Assembly: GCA_900547415.1 (NCBI GenBank)
Contig: URGS01000004.1
Span: 1-64,000 of the forward strand
Source: an uncultured Phascolarctobacterium sp.
Lineage (GTDB): Bacteria > Bacillota > Negativicutes > Acidaminococcales > Acidaminococcaceae
Reading direction: 5' to 3'
Length of the DNA stretch: 64,000 nt
Of the stretch, positions 1-8,432 are shown in pieces; within the stretch, counting starts at the first letter, position 1; every line of letters starts with the position of its first letter. The position numbers were made by a program, and so were the translations under genes. The notes beneath the pieces are model-generated. The model had not been told where the DNA came from and did no database searches. It saw nothing but the letters and a program-made list of their open reading frames with translations.

Positions 1-6
1 TCCACA

Positions 7-75
7 TGCCTCGCATAATTAAGAAATGTGTCCAGGATTCTGGGTACATATCAGAGAGGCAAGGCATTTTTCTTA
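7..75 (+). ncRNA. possible 3' end of a structured RNA (unidentified)
   Basis: A hairpin of ten base pairs (two G-U) with a GATT loop spans 26-49. It sits inside an outer six-pair stem, TGCCTC at 7-12 with GAGGCA at 56-61, followed by a T-rich stretch from 67. This looks like the 3' part of a stable RNA or a terminator-proximal structure whose 5' part lies outside the window. I could not match it to 6S, tmRNA, SRP or RNase P RNA. It could also be a chance fold. Confidence 0.25.
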
Positions 76-169
76 CAAATTTTGTTATGATAAAGTATGT
101 ATGATTTTCATATTAACTTTGATGCTCTAACTAGGTGACGCTATAGTAGATGATTTGATTTTTTTATTC

Positions 170-213
170 AGCAGATGGCATAATTATTTTAGTGCTGTCT
201 GCTTTTATTTTTA
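170..213 (+). terminator. hairpin plus T-rich tail upstream of trkA
   Basis: Arms at 170-181 and 192-203 pair over 12 positions, with three G-U wobbles, and are followed by a T-rich tail. It would end transcription entering from the left. The rest of 1-566 is very AT-rich; apart from the structure near 7-75 and the trkA promoter I see no gene in it. Confidence 0.45.
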
Positions 214-480
214 TAGTTATCTTTTTTGTAAGTATTTTAAGTTTGTGTGGCTATACTTTACAATCTCAAATCTAGTCTATTAGGCCTTTATCTATCAATT
301 ATTTTGATTAATTTTGCAGTTTTTCCAATTTTTTCTATCATTTATAAGATATAATTATGATTATTGTAGAGAATTAATCATTTAGAGGTGATTAGATAAG
401 TGTAAAAGTTATATTTTTCCCAATATATTACTTTGTTTTCTGCTGGTTTTGTAACAACATTTTTAACTTGCTTACTGGAT

Positions 481-511
481 TTGTGAAATAAAATTAGAAT
501 TATGTTATAAT
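481..511 (+). promoter_or_regulatory. candidate trkA promoter
   Basis: TTGTGA at 481-486 and a perfect TATAAT at 506-511 are 19 bases apart, slightly long for a sigma-70-type promoter. The -10 ends 55 bases before the chosen trkA start. Confidence 0.4.
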
Positions 512-566
512 AATGCTAAGAATTTATAAGCTATGTGCTTACTTTGAAGATAAAGGAGTAATTCTA

Positions 567-1931
567 ATGCGTATAGTTATTGCTGGTGCTGGCAAACTAG
601 GGTATAGTATTGCACAGCTGTTAGCAGAGGATCAGTTCGATGTTGTAGTTGTTGAAAAAGACCCAAAACGTAAAGAGGTAGTTCAGGCGTCTCTTGATGT
701 TTTGACGATAGAAGGGAATTCCTGTAATCCTTCAACTTTCAATGACCCTGATGTTCGCGACTCCGATGTGCTTATTGCTTGTACAGACAGCGATGAAGTA
801 AATATGATTACATGCCTCATGGCAAAGCTGAATGGTATTAAGCATACTGTTGCACGTATTCGTAATGTGGATTATACAATTCAGGCTCCGGAAATGCTCA
901 ATGAAAATATGAAGATTGACCTTGTTATCAATCCTGAACGCATTACTGCGGTAGAAATTGAGCATATACTGATGACGCCTTCAGCACTGAATGTTGATGA
1001 GTTTGCAGATGGCAGGGTACGTATGTTTGAGGCAAAGGTCTTAGAGACTTCTCCTTATATTAATATACCCTTGAAGGATTTGCACATTCCTCAGGATATA
1101 CTTATTGCCATGATTTTCCGTCGCAATCAGATGATTATTCCTCGTGGTAATGATTATATTCTTCCTGGCGATAACGTATATCTTGTTGGACAAAATGAAG
1201 CAATTAAGAATTTTGAGACTAAGTTTTCCAGTACATATGAAAAATTGGAGCGTGTACTAATTATCGGTGCAGGCAGAACAGGACGTTTCTTAGCTCCAAT
1301 GCTAGAAAAACAGGGAATTCAAGTTAAGGTTATTGAGAAGGATAAGGAGCGTTGTCAGATGCTTGCCTCTAAACTCAATAGAGGACTTGTTCTCTGTGGT
1401 GACGGTACAGATATCGATTTATTAACAGAGGAAGGAATTGCTGAGTCAGACGTGGTTGTTTGTCTGACAGAGGACGATAAGCTGAATTTATTGCTGGCAC
1501 AGCTTGCTAAGCACTTGGGAACTAAGAAGACCATTGTACGTGTTGCACGTAACGAATATATAGAGCTTATGGAAAAAGTTGGCGTAGATATAGTTTTGTC
1601 ATCTCGTCTGCTTAGTGCCGGTGAGGTACTGCGTTTTGTTCGTAAGGGTGGTATCGTTTCTGTATCCTTGCTTGAGGGTGCCCAGGCAGAGGCTTTGGAG
1701 ATTATTGTTGGTAAGAACAGCGATGTTGATGGTAAGGCGCTGCGTAATATTAATCTTCCAAAAGAAAGTCTTATGTGTGCCATCGTACGTGGCAATGATG
1801 CCTATATTCCTAATGGTAATACTGTTCTTAAGGCAAACGATAGAATCATTCTTTTCATTAAGAGTGAATTTGCTAAAAAGACCTTACCAATGTTTGAAAG
1901 CAGAGATAATTTATGGATTCAAGACTTGTAA
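567..1931 (+). CDS. trkA: Trk potassium uptake system peripheral protein TrkA
   Basis: Cytoplasmic nucleotide-binding gating subunit of Trk/Ktr K+ channels. The 454-residue protein has the full-length duplicated architecture: an N-terminal Rossmann fold opening with GAGKLG, a TrkA-C domain, a second Rossmann fold near residue 231 (GAGRTGRF) and a second TrkA-C domain. An upstream in-frame ATG at 513 exists, but the ATG at 567 follows AAGGAG at 553-558 and places the Rossmann motif at the usual N-terminal position. It is followed directly by two TrkH pore genes, so the three form an uptake operon in which one TrkA may serve both pores. Confidence 0.95.
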   Translation: MRIVIAGAGKLGYSIAQLLAEDQFDVVVVEKDPKRKEVVQASLDVLTIEGNSCNPSTFNDPDVRDSDVLIACTDSDEVNMITCLMAKLNGIKHTVARIRNVDYTIQAPEMLNENMKIDLVINPERITAVEIEHILMTPSALNVDEFADGRVRMFEAKVLETSPYINIPLKDLHIPQDILIAMIFRRNQMIIPRGNDYILPGDNVYLVGQNEAIKNFETKFSSTYEKLERVLIIGAGRTGRFLAPMLEKQGIQVKVIEKDKERCQMLASKLNRGLVLCGDGTDIDLLTEEGIAESDVVVCLTEDDKLNLLLAQLAKHLGTKKTIVRVARNEYIELMEKVGVDIVLSSRLLSAGEVLRFVRKGGIVSVSLLEGAQAEALEIIVGKNSDVDGKALRNINLPKESLMCAIVRGNDAYIPNGNTVLKANDRIILFIKSEFAKKTLPMFESRDNLWIQDL

Positions 1932-3370
1932 TGAGACTGCTGGGAAAGCTTTTGAAGGCTTTTTCAACAGTGCTTGTTCTGCCATTAATAGTAGCACTTA
2001 TATATGATCAGGATCATGTGTGGATTTTTGGTGCAACATTTTCTATATCATTGCTATTATCAACTCTTTTGATTAGTAATGGTAACGACAAACCACGTCA
2101 GCGTCTGCGTGTCAGAGAAGCTATTGCTGTTGTGGGATGCGGATGGATTATGGTATGTCTGATGGGGGCTTTGCCTTATTTTTTTCATAATCCAGCGGAT
2201 CCTATAGCTGCAGTTTTTGAAAGTGTTTCCGGATTTACGACTACCGGCGTAACTACAGCACATTCATTCAATGAATTTCCACCAAGTATATTGGTTTGGC
2301 GTGGTCTGACTCATTGGACTGGTGGTATTGGCGTTATTATGTTATTTATAGTTATTATGCCACAGATGAATAGCGGTACGAGCTATCTATTTAATGCTGA
2401 ACTTCCTGGTGCTGTAGCAGAACGTACACTTCCCAAAATTAAAGAGTCAGCAATGCTCATTTTGGGTATTTATTTTGCTCTTACTGTTATTGAAACAGTA
2501 TTGCTGCTGCTTGCAGGTGTACCGCTTTGGTTAGCACTCAATCTGACTTTAGCGACAGTCGCAACAGGTGGCTTTTCCTATTTCCATGACAGTCTGATTT
2601 ATTTTGATTCGCTTGCTGTAGAGATTATAGCTATTGTATTTATGCTTATTGCGAGTATGAACTTTTCTTTGTACTACAAAATATGGCGTGGTGACTGGCA
2701 GGCCTTTCGTGATGACATGGAGCACCGCTATTATCTTTTAATTCTAAGTGTTGCAGCCTGTATGATTTTCTGTAATATTTATTTTACCGGCTATATGGAT
2801 TTTGAAGGAAGCCTGCGTCATAGTATTTTCCAGGCTGTTTCCATTGGTAGTACAACAGGTTTTGCTTCAGACGACTTCAACAATTGGCCTAGCTTTAGCA
2901 GATACGTTCTTTTGCTGCTGATGTTTATTGGCGGTTGCAGTGGCTCTACTGCAGGCGGCCTCAAGATATCTCGTCTGGTAATTTTGTGCAAGGCTAGCTG
3001 GGCTGAGCTTTTGCGTATTCTGCACCCTAAGATTGTCTATTCTGTAAAAATGGGCAACAAGGTTATAGACCCTATTATTGTTGGTAATATTACTAGATTT
3101 TTCTTTTTGTATATTTTAGTATTTATGGTATTAACCATAGCTATTTCCTTGTCAGGTCTGTCTACAATGGACTCTATGGGTTTAATTGCTGCCTGTATGA
3201 GTAGTGTTGGTCCTGCCTTTGGTATAGTGGGGCCTACTTCAACTTATGCAGACCTTTCTAATTGGGCACGTTTTGTTGGTATTTGTGCTATGCTTTTAGG
3301 GCGTCTGGAGATTTTTACATTATTGGCTATTATGCGTCCGGATTTTTGGCGTAATAAACAAAATTGGTAA
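1931..3370 (+). CDS. trkH: Trk potassium uptake system membrane pore protein TrkH (copy 1)
   Basis: Integral membrane K+ channel subunit with about ten hydrophobic segments and four imperfect pore-loop repeats. Visible filter segments include GFTTTGVTT, ATGGFSYF, GSTTGFASD and SSVGPAFG. The ATG at 1931 overlaps the trkA stop (TAATG), suggesting translational coupling; an in-frame ATG at 1913 would add six residues. It is related to but clearly different from the next gene, so the pair is an old duplication rather than a recent one. Confidence 0.93.
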   Translation: MRLLGKLLKAFSTVLVLPLIVALIYDQDHVWIFGATFSISLLLSTLLISNGNDKPRQRLRVREAIAVVGCGWIMVCLMGALPYFFHNPADPIAAVFESVSGFTTTGVTTAHSFNEFPPSILVWRGLTHWTGGIGVIMLFIVIMPQMNSGTSYLFNAELPGAVAERTLPKIKESAMLILGIYFALTVIETVLLLLAGVPLWLALNLTLATVATGGFSYFHDSLIYFDSLAVEIIAIVFMLIASMNFSLYYKIWRGDWQAFRDDMEHRYYLLILSVAACMIFCNIYFTGYMDFEGSLRHSIFQAVSIGSTTGFASDDFNNWPSFSRYVLLLLMFIGGCSGSTAGGLKISRLVILCKASWAELLRILHPKIVYSVKMGNKVIDPIIVGNITRFFFLYILVFMVLTIAISLSGLSTMDSMGLIAACMSSVGPAFGIVGPTSTYADLSNWARFVGICAMLLGRLEIFTLLAIMRPDFWRNKQNW

Positions 3371-3387
3371 TGCTTGGAGGATTATGA

Positions 3388-4845
3388 ATGAATACAGAGG
3401 TTATTATCTATCTTTTAAGCAAAGTCTGTACAGGTATGGCTATAGCTATGTGTGCGCCGCTAATAATGTCTGTTTGTTATGGTGAGAACTGTTATGAAGA
3501 CTATATATTGTCCATAGGCTTAATACTCATTATTGCCTCTATATTTAATTGGTATGGTCGTAATGCTACCTTCAAGAACATTTCTGTAAGAGAAGGTATA
3601 GGAACAGTATTCTTTTCATGGATTTTGGCTGCTGGCCTAGCAGCTGTCCCTTTTATGATGATGGGGATTTTAGACCCTGCATCCGCCTATTTTGAGACAA
3701 TGTCTGGTCTGACGACAACTGGTGCGACAGCTATCAGCGATTTAGAGGTGCTGCCAAGAAGTATTCTTTTTTGGCGCAGCGTTACCCATTGGATTGGTGG
3801 TATAGGCATCATAGTGCTTTTCGTTGCACTCCTGCCACAAATTGCCGGAAGTGCGGTTTATCTTTTCAATGCAGAAGTTAGTGGTTTTTCTAATAGTCGT
3901 ATTTTACCTCGTATACGCACAACTGCAGTTGCTCTGTTTTATATTTATTTACTTATAACAATCTTTCTTGCTGGTATTTTATCAGCATTGGGAATGTCTA
4001 ATTTTGATGCAGTAAATCACGCTTTTTCCACTATTGCAACAGGTGGCTTTTCTAACTATAATGCCAGTGTTGCTCATTTTAAAAGTGCGCCTATAGAGTA
4101 TGTCATTGGTATATTTATGATTCTTTCAGGCGGTAACTTTGCATTGTATTATCATATTACACAAAATGGCCTTAAGGTTTTATGGGAAGATTTAGAATTT
4201 AAAATATATGTTGGCCTGCTTTTGCTCATTACCCTTATGATAACTGCCAATATTGTATATTGTAATGGCTTTAGTATTGGAGATGGCTTTAGGGCAGCGT
4301 TCTTTCAGGTAGCTTCTTTTGGTAGTACAACAGGTTATGTTTCTTGTGACTATGATCAATGGCCAGCCTTTTCCAAGCTATTGTTGGCTGTAATGTATTT
4401 TACTGGTGGTTGTGCTGGTTCTACTGCCGGTGGTATTAAAATATGCCGTTTTATTGTTCTTATTAAAACAGTTGCTGCAGAGCTGCGCAGAACATTACAT
4501 CCGCAGATGCTGCTTAATGTTTATTATGGCAAGAAACGTTTGCCATTGACTACAGTTATCAATATTAGTCGTTTTTTCTTTATGTATATTATGGTTGTGG
4601 CTGTGCTTTCAATTGTTGTATCAGCTACAGGTCTTAGAGTTGTAGAGTCCGTATTTGGTGTGGCTGCCTGCTTATCAAGTGTGGGACCTGCTTTCGAAAG
4701 TCTTGGTGCAACAGGCAATTACGCCCATGTTAGTCCTATTGCAAAAATAGCATTTAGCTTGGCAATGCTTTTAGGACGTCTTGAATTATTCACTGCATTA
4801 GCTTTACTGCGTAGTGATTATTGGAAATCAAGCAAGCGCTGGTAG
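3388..4845 (+). CDS. trkH: Trk potassium uptake system membrane pore protein TrkH (copy 2)
   Basis: Second TrkH-family pore protein, 485 residues, preceded by GGAGG and only 17 bases after the first copy. It shows the same four pore-loop repeats (GLTTTGATA, ATGGFSNY, GSTTGYVSC, SSVGPAFE) and shares the C-terminal LLGRLE motif with copy 1. The two paralogs may differ in ion affinity or in K+/Na+ preference; sequence alone does not say which. Confidence 0.92.
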   Translation: MNTEVIIYLLSKVCTGMAIAMCAPLIMSVCYGENCYEDYILSIGLILIIASIFNWYGRNATFKNISVREGIGTVFFSWILAAGLAAVPFMMMGILDPASAYFETMSGLTTTGATAISDLEVLPRSILFWRSVTHWIGGIGIIVLFVALLPQIAGSAVYLFNAEVSGFSNSRILPRIRTTAVALFYIYLLITIFLAGILSALGMSNFDAVNHAFSTIATGGFSNYNASVAHFKSAPIEYVIGIFMILSGGNFALYYHITQNGLKVLWEDLEFKIYVGLLLLITLMITANIVYCNGFSIGDGFRAAFFQVASFGSTTGYVSCDYDQWPAFSKLLLAVMYFTGGCAGSTAGGIKICRFIVLIKTVAAELRRTLHPQMLLNVYYGKKRLPLTTVINISRFFFMYIMVVAVLSIVVSATGLRVVESVFGVAACLSSVGPAFESLGATGNYAHVSPIAKIAFSLAMLLGRLELFTALALLRSDYWKSSKRW

Positions 4846-4913
4846 TAGATAACTGTAAACTAAAAGTAGTCTGTAATTATGTAAATTATTTAAATTCTGT
4901 TAGAAGAAAATGT

Positions 4914-4930
4914 AAAATTGTAACAATTTT
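4914..4930. promoter_or_regulatory. 17-bp perfect inverted repeat
   Basis: AAAATTGT at 4914-4921 and ACAATTTT at 4923-4930 are perfect inverted arms around a single A, upstream of the larA-like gene. It resembles a dimeric regulator operator but I cannot assign a regulator. It lies before the terminator at 4942, so it may instead belong to the trk operon 3' end. Confidence 0.3.
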
Positions 4931-4941
4931 TTGTGAACTTT

Positions 4942-4973
4942 GCGTCGCTTTTTAGCGGCGCTCTTTATTTTTT
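4942..4973 (+). terminator. rho-independent terminator of the trk operon
   Basis: A seven-pair GC-rich stem (4942-4948 with 4955-4961, one G-U) with a six-base loop is followed by a T-rich run. It separates trkH2 from the larA-like gene. Confidence 0.85.
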
Positions 4974-5021
4974 TACATAAAAGGGTTATAATTGAACGAA
5001 ATGTATAATTGAGGTGTTCGC

Positions 5022-6323
5022 ATGAAAAAATATTCTTTGCCCATGGGTAAGGGTTTCGAAGAGGTTCTCCTGCCGGAGGAAAAGGTTATTTATAATATTG
5101 ATGGTAATCCAGCAGAGATATGCCACGATGTGGCTGGAGCTGTTTTAGATGCTATTCGTAACCCTATTGGTACTAAGCCGTTGAGAGATATTGTTGCTCC
5201 AGGTGAGACAGTAGCTATTGTAATCAGTGATATTACCAGATTGTGTGGTACTGCCGAATTTTTGCCTATTATCATTGCTGAGCTTAATGATACCGGAGTT
5301 AAAGACGAGGATATTACAATTGTTGTTGCTACTGGTACGCATAGAGGCCATACTGAAGAAGAAAATAAAATTGTATGCAGTGAAGATATTGCTGCTCGTA
5401 TAAGAATTATTCAGCATGATAGTAGAAATAAAAATGAACTGGTTGAAATTGGTGTAACATCATCAGGTAATATTGTCGCTATTAATAAGCATGTTGCTGA
5501 AGCTGACAGGGTTATTATTACTGGTGGTGTTTCCCTGCATCCATTTGCTGGTTTTGGTGGTGGACGCAAGGCTGTAATGCCTGGTATTTCAGCATATGAT
5601 AGTATCATGCATAACCATGCTATGAGCATGTCTCCTGTAGAGGGCGGTGGATGCAATAAAGCATGTGATGCCAGTCTTTTAGAGGAAAATCCTGTTCATA
5701 AGGATATGGTAGAGGCCTGCAAGCTGCTAGATCCGGACTTTTTACTGAATACTGTTTATACTCCAGGTGGTGAAATCAGTGAAATCGTAGCTGGTCATTG
5801 GTATGAGGCTTGGGAAAAGGGTTGTAACGATTTGCTGGCTATGGCTGGCGTTGAAATCGAGCAGCTCGCTGATGTAGTAATTGCTTCTGCCGGTGGTTTC
5901 CCTAAGGATATGAATCTTTACCAAGCTACTAAATGTCATATGAATGCTCAGTTTGCAGTAAAAAAAGGTGGCATTATGATTTTCACCTTAGACTGCCCGG
6001 ATATTAAAGAGCCTGCAATTTTTACAGACTGTTTTAGCCGTAATGATATGGAGCAGTTTGAAAAGGATATTCGAGCTAATTTTACAATTCCGTCATTTGT
6101 TGCCTTCAAGTCTCGCTGTATTATTAATGACGTTACTGCGTATTTAGTTACACGTCAGGAAAATTTTGATTTTGTGCGTCGTACGGGTCATATTCCCTGC
6201 AAATCATTGACAGAGGCTTGGGAGCTTGCTCAGGCTAAGCTGGAGGAGCAGGATAAGAAGGATTACACCATTACTATTATGGGTCACGCATCAGCGACAC
6301 TTCCTATTTTAAAGAATAAATAA
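5022..6323 (+). CDS. larA: LarA-family nickel-pincer 2-hydroxyacid racemase
   Basis: LarA racemizes lactate with a nickel-pincer nucleotide bound to a lysine; the wider family includes other 2-hydroxyacid racemases and epimerases. The 433-residue protein keeps the key positions of LarA, each shifted by one: His107 (in TGTHRGHT), His173, Lys183 (HPFAGFGGGRK) and His199 (NHAM). These match the known His108/His174 catalytic pair, Lys184 attachment and His200 Ni ligand. The start follows GAGGTG. It precedes an L-2-hydroxyacid dehydrogenase, suggesting a D-to-L-to-2-oxoacid route. The cofactor genes larB, larC and larE are not in the window. The exact substrate is unknown and may not be lactate. 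Confidence 0.85.
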   Translation: MKKYSLPMGKGFEEVLLPEEKVIYNIDGNPAEICHDVAGAVLDAIRNPIGTKPLRDIVAPGETVAIVISDITRLCGTAEFLPIIIAELNDTGVKDEDITIVVATGTHRGHTEEENKIVCSEDIAARIRIIQHDSRNKNELVEIGVTSSGNIVAINKHVAEADRVIITGGVSLHPFAGFGGGRKAVMPGISAYDSIMHNHAMSMSPVEGGGCNKACDASLLEENPVHKDMVEACKLLDPDFLLNTVYTPGGEISEIVAGHWYEAWEKGCNDLLAMAGVEIEQLADVVIASAGGFPKDMNLYQATKCHMNAQFAVKKGGIMIFTLDCPDIKEPAIFTDCFSRNDMEQFEKDIRANFTIPSFVAFKSRCIINDVTAYLVTRQENFDFVRRTGHIPCKSLTEAWELAQAKLEEQDKKDYTITIMGHASATLPILKNK

Positions 6324-6395
6324 AATAATCTGCTGCAGAGAATGGAGGGGAGAAGCTGCCATACAGCAGAATAAATATAAAGGCAGCTGAAATTT

Positions 6396-7358
6396 ATGAT
6401 TATTAAAGAACGCAAAGTAGGTATTTTAGGTTTAGGTCATGTAGGAGCTCATGTAGCGTACAGCATCGCGATTCAGGGGATTGCTGACCATCTTGTATTG
6501 GTGGACCTTAAAGAGAGTAAGGTTAGAAGTGAGGTACAGGATCTGCGTGATGCAGTTATGTATATGCCTCATAATGTAAAAATTGAAGCTGGTACCTATG
6601 CTGATTTAGGCGACTGCGATGTTATTGTTAATGCTATTGGCGATATCAGCCTGTGTGCAAGCAATAACCGTCTTGATGAAATGAAATTTACTGCGGCTCA
6701 GGTAAAATCCTATATGAGCAAGGTAATGGCAAGTGGTTTTAATGGTATCATCATCAATATTACTAATCCCTGTGATGTTATTACTGACCTTATCTATAAG
6801 CTTAGTGGGCTGCCTAAAGGACATGTATTCGGTACTGGTACTGGTCTTGATACTTCTCGTCTTGTTTCTCAACTGGCCCTGCAAACTGGTGTTGACCATC
6901 AATCTATCAGTGCTTATATGATTGGTGAACATGGTGCTTCCCAAATGGCTGCCTGGTCCTGCGTAAGCTTTGGCGGCGTACCGCTGTCTACTTTGGAAAA
7001 GGTTGATGAACGTTTTGCTTTTGATAAACCTGAGCTGCAAAAGAAGGCTATCGGTGGTGGTTGGGTAACATATTCTGGTAAATTCTGTACCGAGTATGGC
7101 ATTTGTTCTACTGCTGCACGTATGGTTCGTGTTGTACTGCATGATGAAAAACGTATTATGCCTGCAAGTATGCTCTTAGAGGGTGAATACGGTGAAAAGG
7201 ACGTATTTGTTGGTGTACCCTGCTTAATTGGCAAGAACGGCGTAGAACAGGTAATGGAACTGCCCTTAACTGACGCGGAAAAAGCAGAATTCCATAAATG
7301 CTGCGATGATGTTCGTAATAATATTAAAACTGCAGAAGGTATAGCAGCTGCAGAATAA
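6396..7358 (+). CDS. L-2-hydroxyacid dehydrogenase (L-2-hydroxyisocaproate dehydrogenase type)
   Basis: A 320-residue member of the LDH/MDH superfamily that interconverts an L-2-hydroxyacid and a 2-oxoacid with NAD(H). The N-terminal GLGHVGAHVA dinucleotide motif and the Asp at the end of the second strand (VLVD) indicate NAD. The catalytic set is present: Arg in the NNRLDE loop, Asp-Arg in LDTSR (Arg155) and His179 in GEHG. Local wording, such as the GTGTGLDTSR segment, resembles Weissella L-HicDH more than classical lactate dehydrogenase, so branched or larger side chains are plausible. It sits 72 bases after the larA-like gene, probably in the same operon. Confidence 0.85.
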   Translation: MIIKERKVGILGLGHVGAHVAYSIAIQGIADHLVLVDLKESKVRSEVQDLRDAVMYMPHNVKIEAGTYADLGDCDVIVNAIGDISLCASNNRLDEMKFTAAQVKSYMSKVMASGFNGIIINITNPCDVITDLIYKLSGLPKGHVFGTGTGLDTSRLVSQLALQTGVDHQSISAYMIGEHGASQMAAWSCVSFGGVPLSTLEKVDERFAFDKPELQKKAIGGGWVTYSGKFCTEYGICSTAARMVRVVLHDEKRIMPASMLLEGEYGEKDVFVGVPCLIGKNGVEQVMELPLTDAEKAEFHKCCDDVRNNIKTAEGIAAAE

Positions 7359-7370
7359 AGTGAATGAGCA

Positions 7371-7550
7371 AAAGAGGCTGGGACAAAACTCAGCTATAGA
7401 CAGATAATAACAAAAAAGCATATAAAGTATATAGCTAAAATTAAAAATCGTTAAACATATACACAAGCAAAGAGGCTAGAAGTTGAGCAATACTCAACCT
7501 CTAGCCTTGCTTTAGTTTATGAGACCACTTTTATCCCAGGCTCTTTCTTT
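7371..7550. repeat. composite palindromic intergenic element with terminator hairpin
   Basis: Outer inverted arms at about 7373-7388 (AGAGGCTGGGACAAAA) and 7529-7544 pair with few mismatches across some 180 bases. Nested inside is a long hairpin, 7467-7487 with 7493-7513, pairing over about 15-20 positions with a five-base loop. The inner hairpin can end transcription of the convergent dehydrogenase and GNAT genes. Outer arms of this wording recur as intergenic repeats in Gram-positive genomes as far as I recall, so this may be one copy of a dispersed repeat. Confidence 0.6.
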
Positions 7551-7565
7551 TAAAATAATATAAAA

Positions 7566-8012
7566 TTATAGCGTTTGCTTTAAATAAATCATATCAACAA
7601 GCTGTACGCCAGCTTCAATTATTGGTTCCTTATAGTTGTCTGTAAAGAAGTTTTTGATAGAATGGGAGTAAACAAAGCCGCAGCTTTTATAAAATCCCAG
7701 TGTAATAGGACTTGCTCCTGTGCCAACGTACAAAGCATGTCCTTTGCCTTTGTAATGCTGCAGGACGAAATCAACCATAAGATGACCGTAGCCCTGACGC
7801 TGATAGGCAGGGGAAACAGCCAGGCTTTTAAGTTCTAAGTTCCCGTTTCCTTCGTCGGTAACTATGCAGGACCCTATGACTTTATCTTCAAGAAGAACAT
7901 ACATTTCTCCGCTATAAAGATATTTTGCGACCATATTCCATTCCTCGTCTGCAAGGAGAAGCAGGTCCTTGTATTTTAGCCTTTCATTATCTGCTACTTT
8001 TTTTATTTGCAT
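7566..8012 (-). CDS. GNAT family N-acetyltransferase
   Basis: A 148-residue protein with the GNAT acetyl-CoA site: a central strand (LELKSLAVSPAYQ) followed by the pyrophosphate loop RQGYGHLM, and a C-terminal segment GFYKSCGF typical of the fold. It transfers an acetyl group from acetyl-CoA to an unknown amine. It is convergent with the dehydrogenase operon and divergent from RNase J, so it is a single-gene unit. The substrate cannot be told from the sequence. Confidence 0.85.
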   Translation of the reverse strand: MQIKKVADNERLKYKDLLLLADEEWNMVAKYLYSGEMYVLLEDKVIGSCIVTDEGNGNLELKSLAVSPAYQRQGYGHLMVDFVLQHYKGKGHALYVGTGASPITLGFYKSCGFVYSHSIKNFFTDNYKEPIIEAGVQLVDMIYLKQTL

Positions 8013-8263
8013 TACATTGCACTCATTTCTGTAAATTATTCAAAATATCCTACTATTTAAGTGAATGTTCGGATTTTCTTGTAAAAAGAGTTATATTATT
8101 CTAAAAAAGAATGTTGGATTTTTTATGAGTATATCAAAAGATTGTCCATACTACAAGTATTTATTGTAATAGACGAGGGATCCGTTGCTTTTACTATTTT
8201 GAGCTGTATCATGTTGCGGAGCTTACATATCACACAATTTTTACAAAAATAAATTTGGAATGT

Positions 8264-8292
8264 TTGTCAAGGCTCACTATATAGTGTATAAT
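8264..8292 (+). promoter_or_regulatory. strong rnj promoter with palindrome in the spacer
   Basis: TTGTCA at 8264-8269 and TATAAT at 8287-8292 are 17 bases apart, a near-consensus promoter. The spacer holds a perfect 12-base palindrome, CACTATATAGTG, at 8275-8286, which may be an operator. The rest of the 420-base gap 8013-8432 is AT-rich with no convincing gene; its last 130 bases would be the rnj leader. Confidence 0.75.
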
Positions 8293-8308
8293 ATATAGTA
8301 CTAGAGTA

Positions 8309-8396
8309 TGTGTGCGGACACAGTATAGTTTATTTGCTTTTACATTTGTGCGGAATCAAGATGAGCGTGCGTGGCTAGTGCAGCCCATAATCTTGA
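8309..8396 (+). promoter_or_regulatory. structured 5' leader of rnj
   Basis: Downstream of the promoter are a small stem (TGTGT/ACACA, 8309-8322) and a larger hairpin closed by TCAAGAT at 8356-8362 and ATCTTGA at 8390-8396, with an inner GGCT/AGCC stem. TGTGCGGA occurs twice in the leader. It could affect mRNA stability or autoregulation by RNase J; that is speculation. Confidence 0.35.
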
Positions 8397-8432
8397 CAAT
8401 GTAATAATTATAAAATCGGAGGTGTATTTTTT

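Noticed and set aside
4931..4945. Rex (redox repressor) operator before the racemase-dehydrogenase genes
   Set aside because: One TTGTGAA half is present but the second half-site is missing; the same holds for TTGTGAAAT at 481.
8023..8037. CodY-like site before the reverse-strand GNAT gene
   Set aside because: Only 11 of 15 positions match the consensus.
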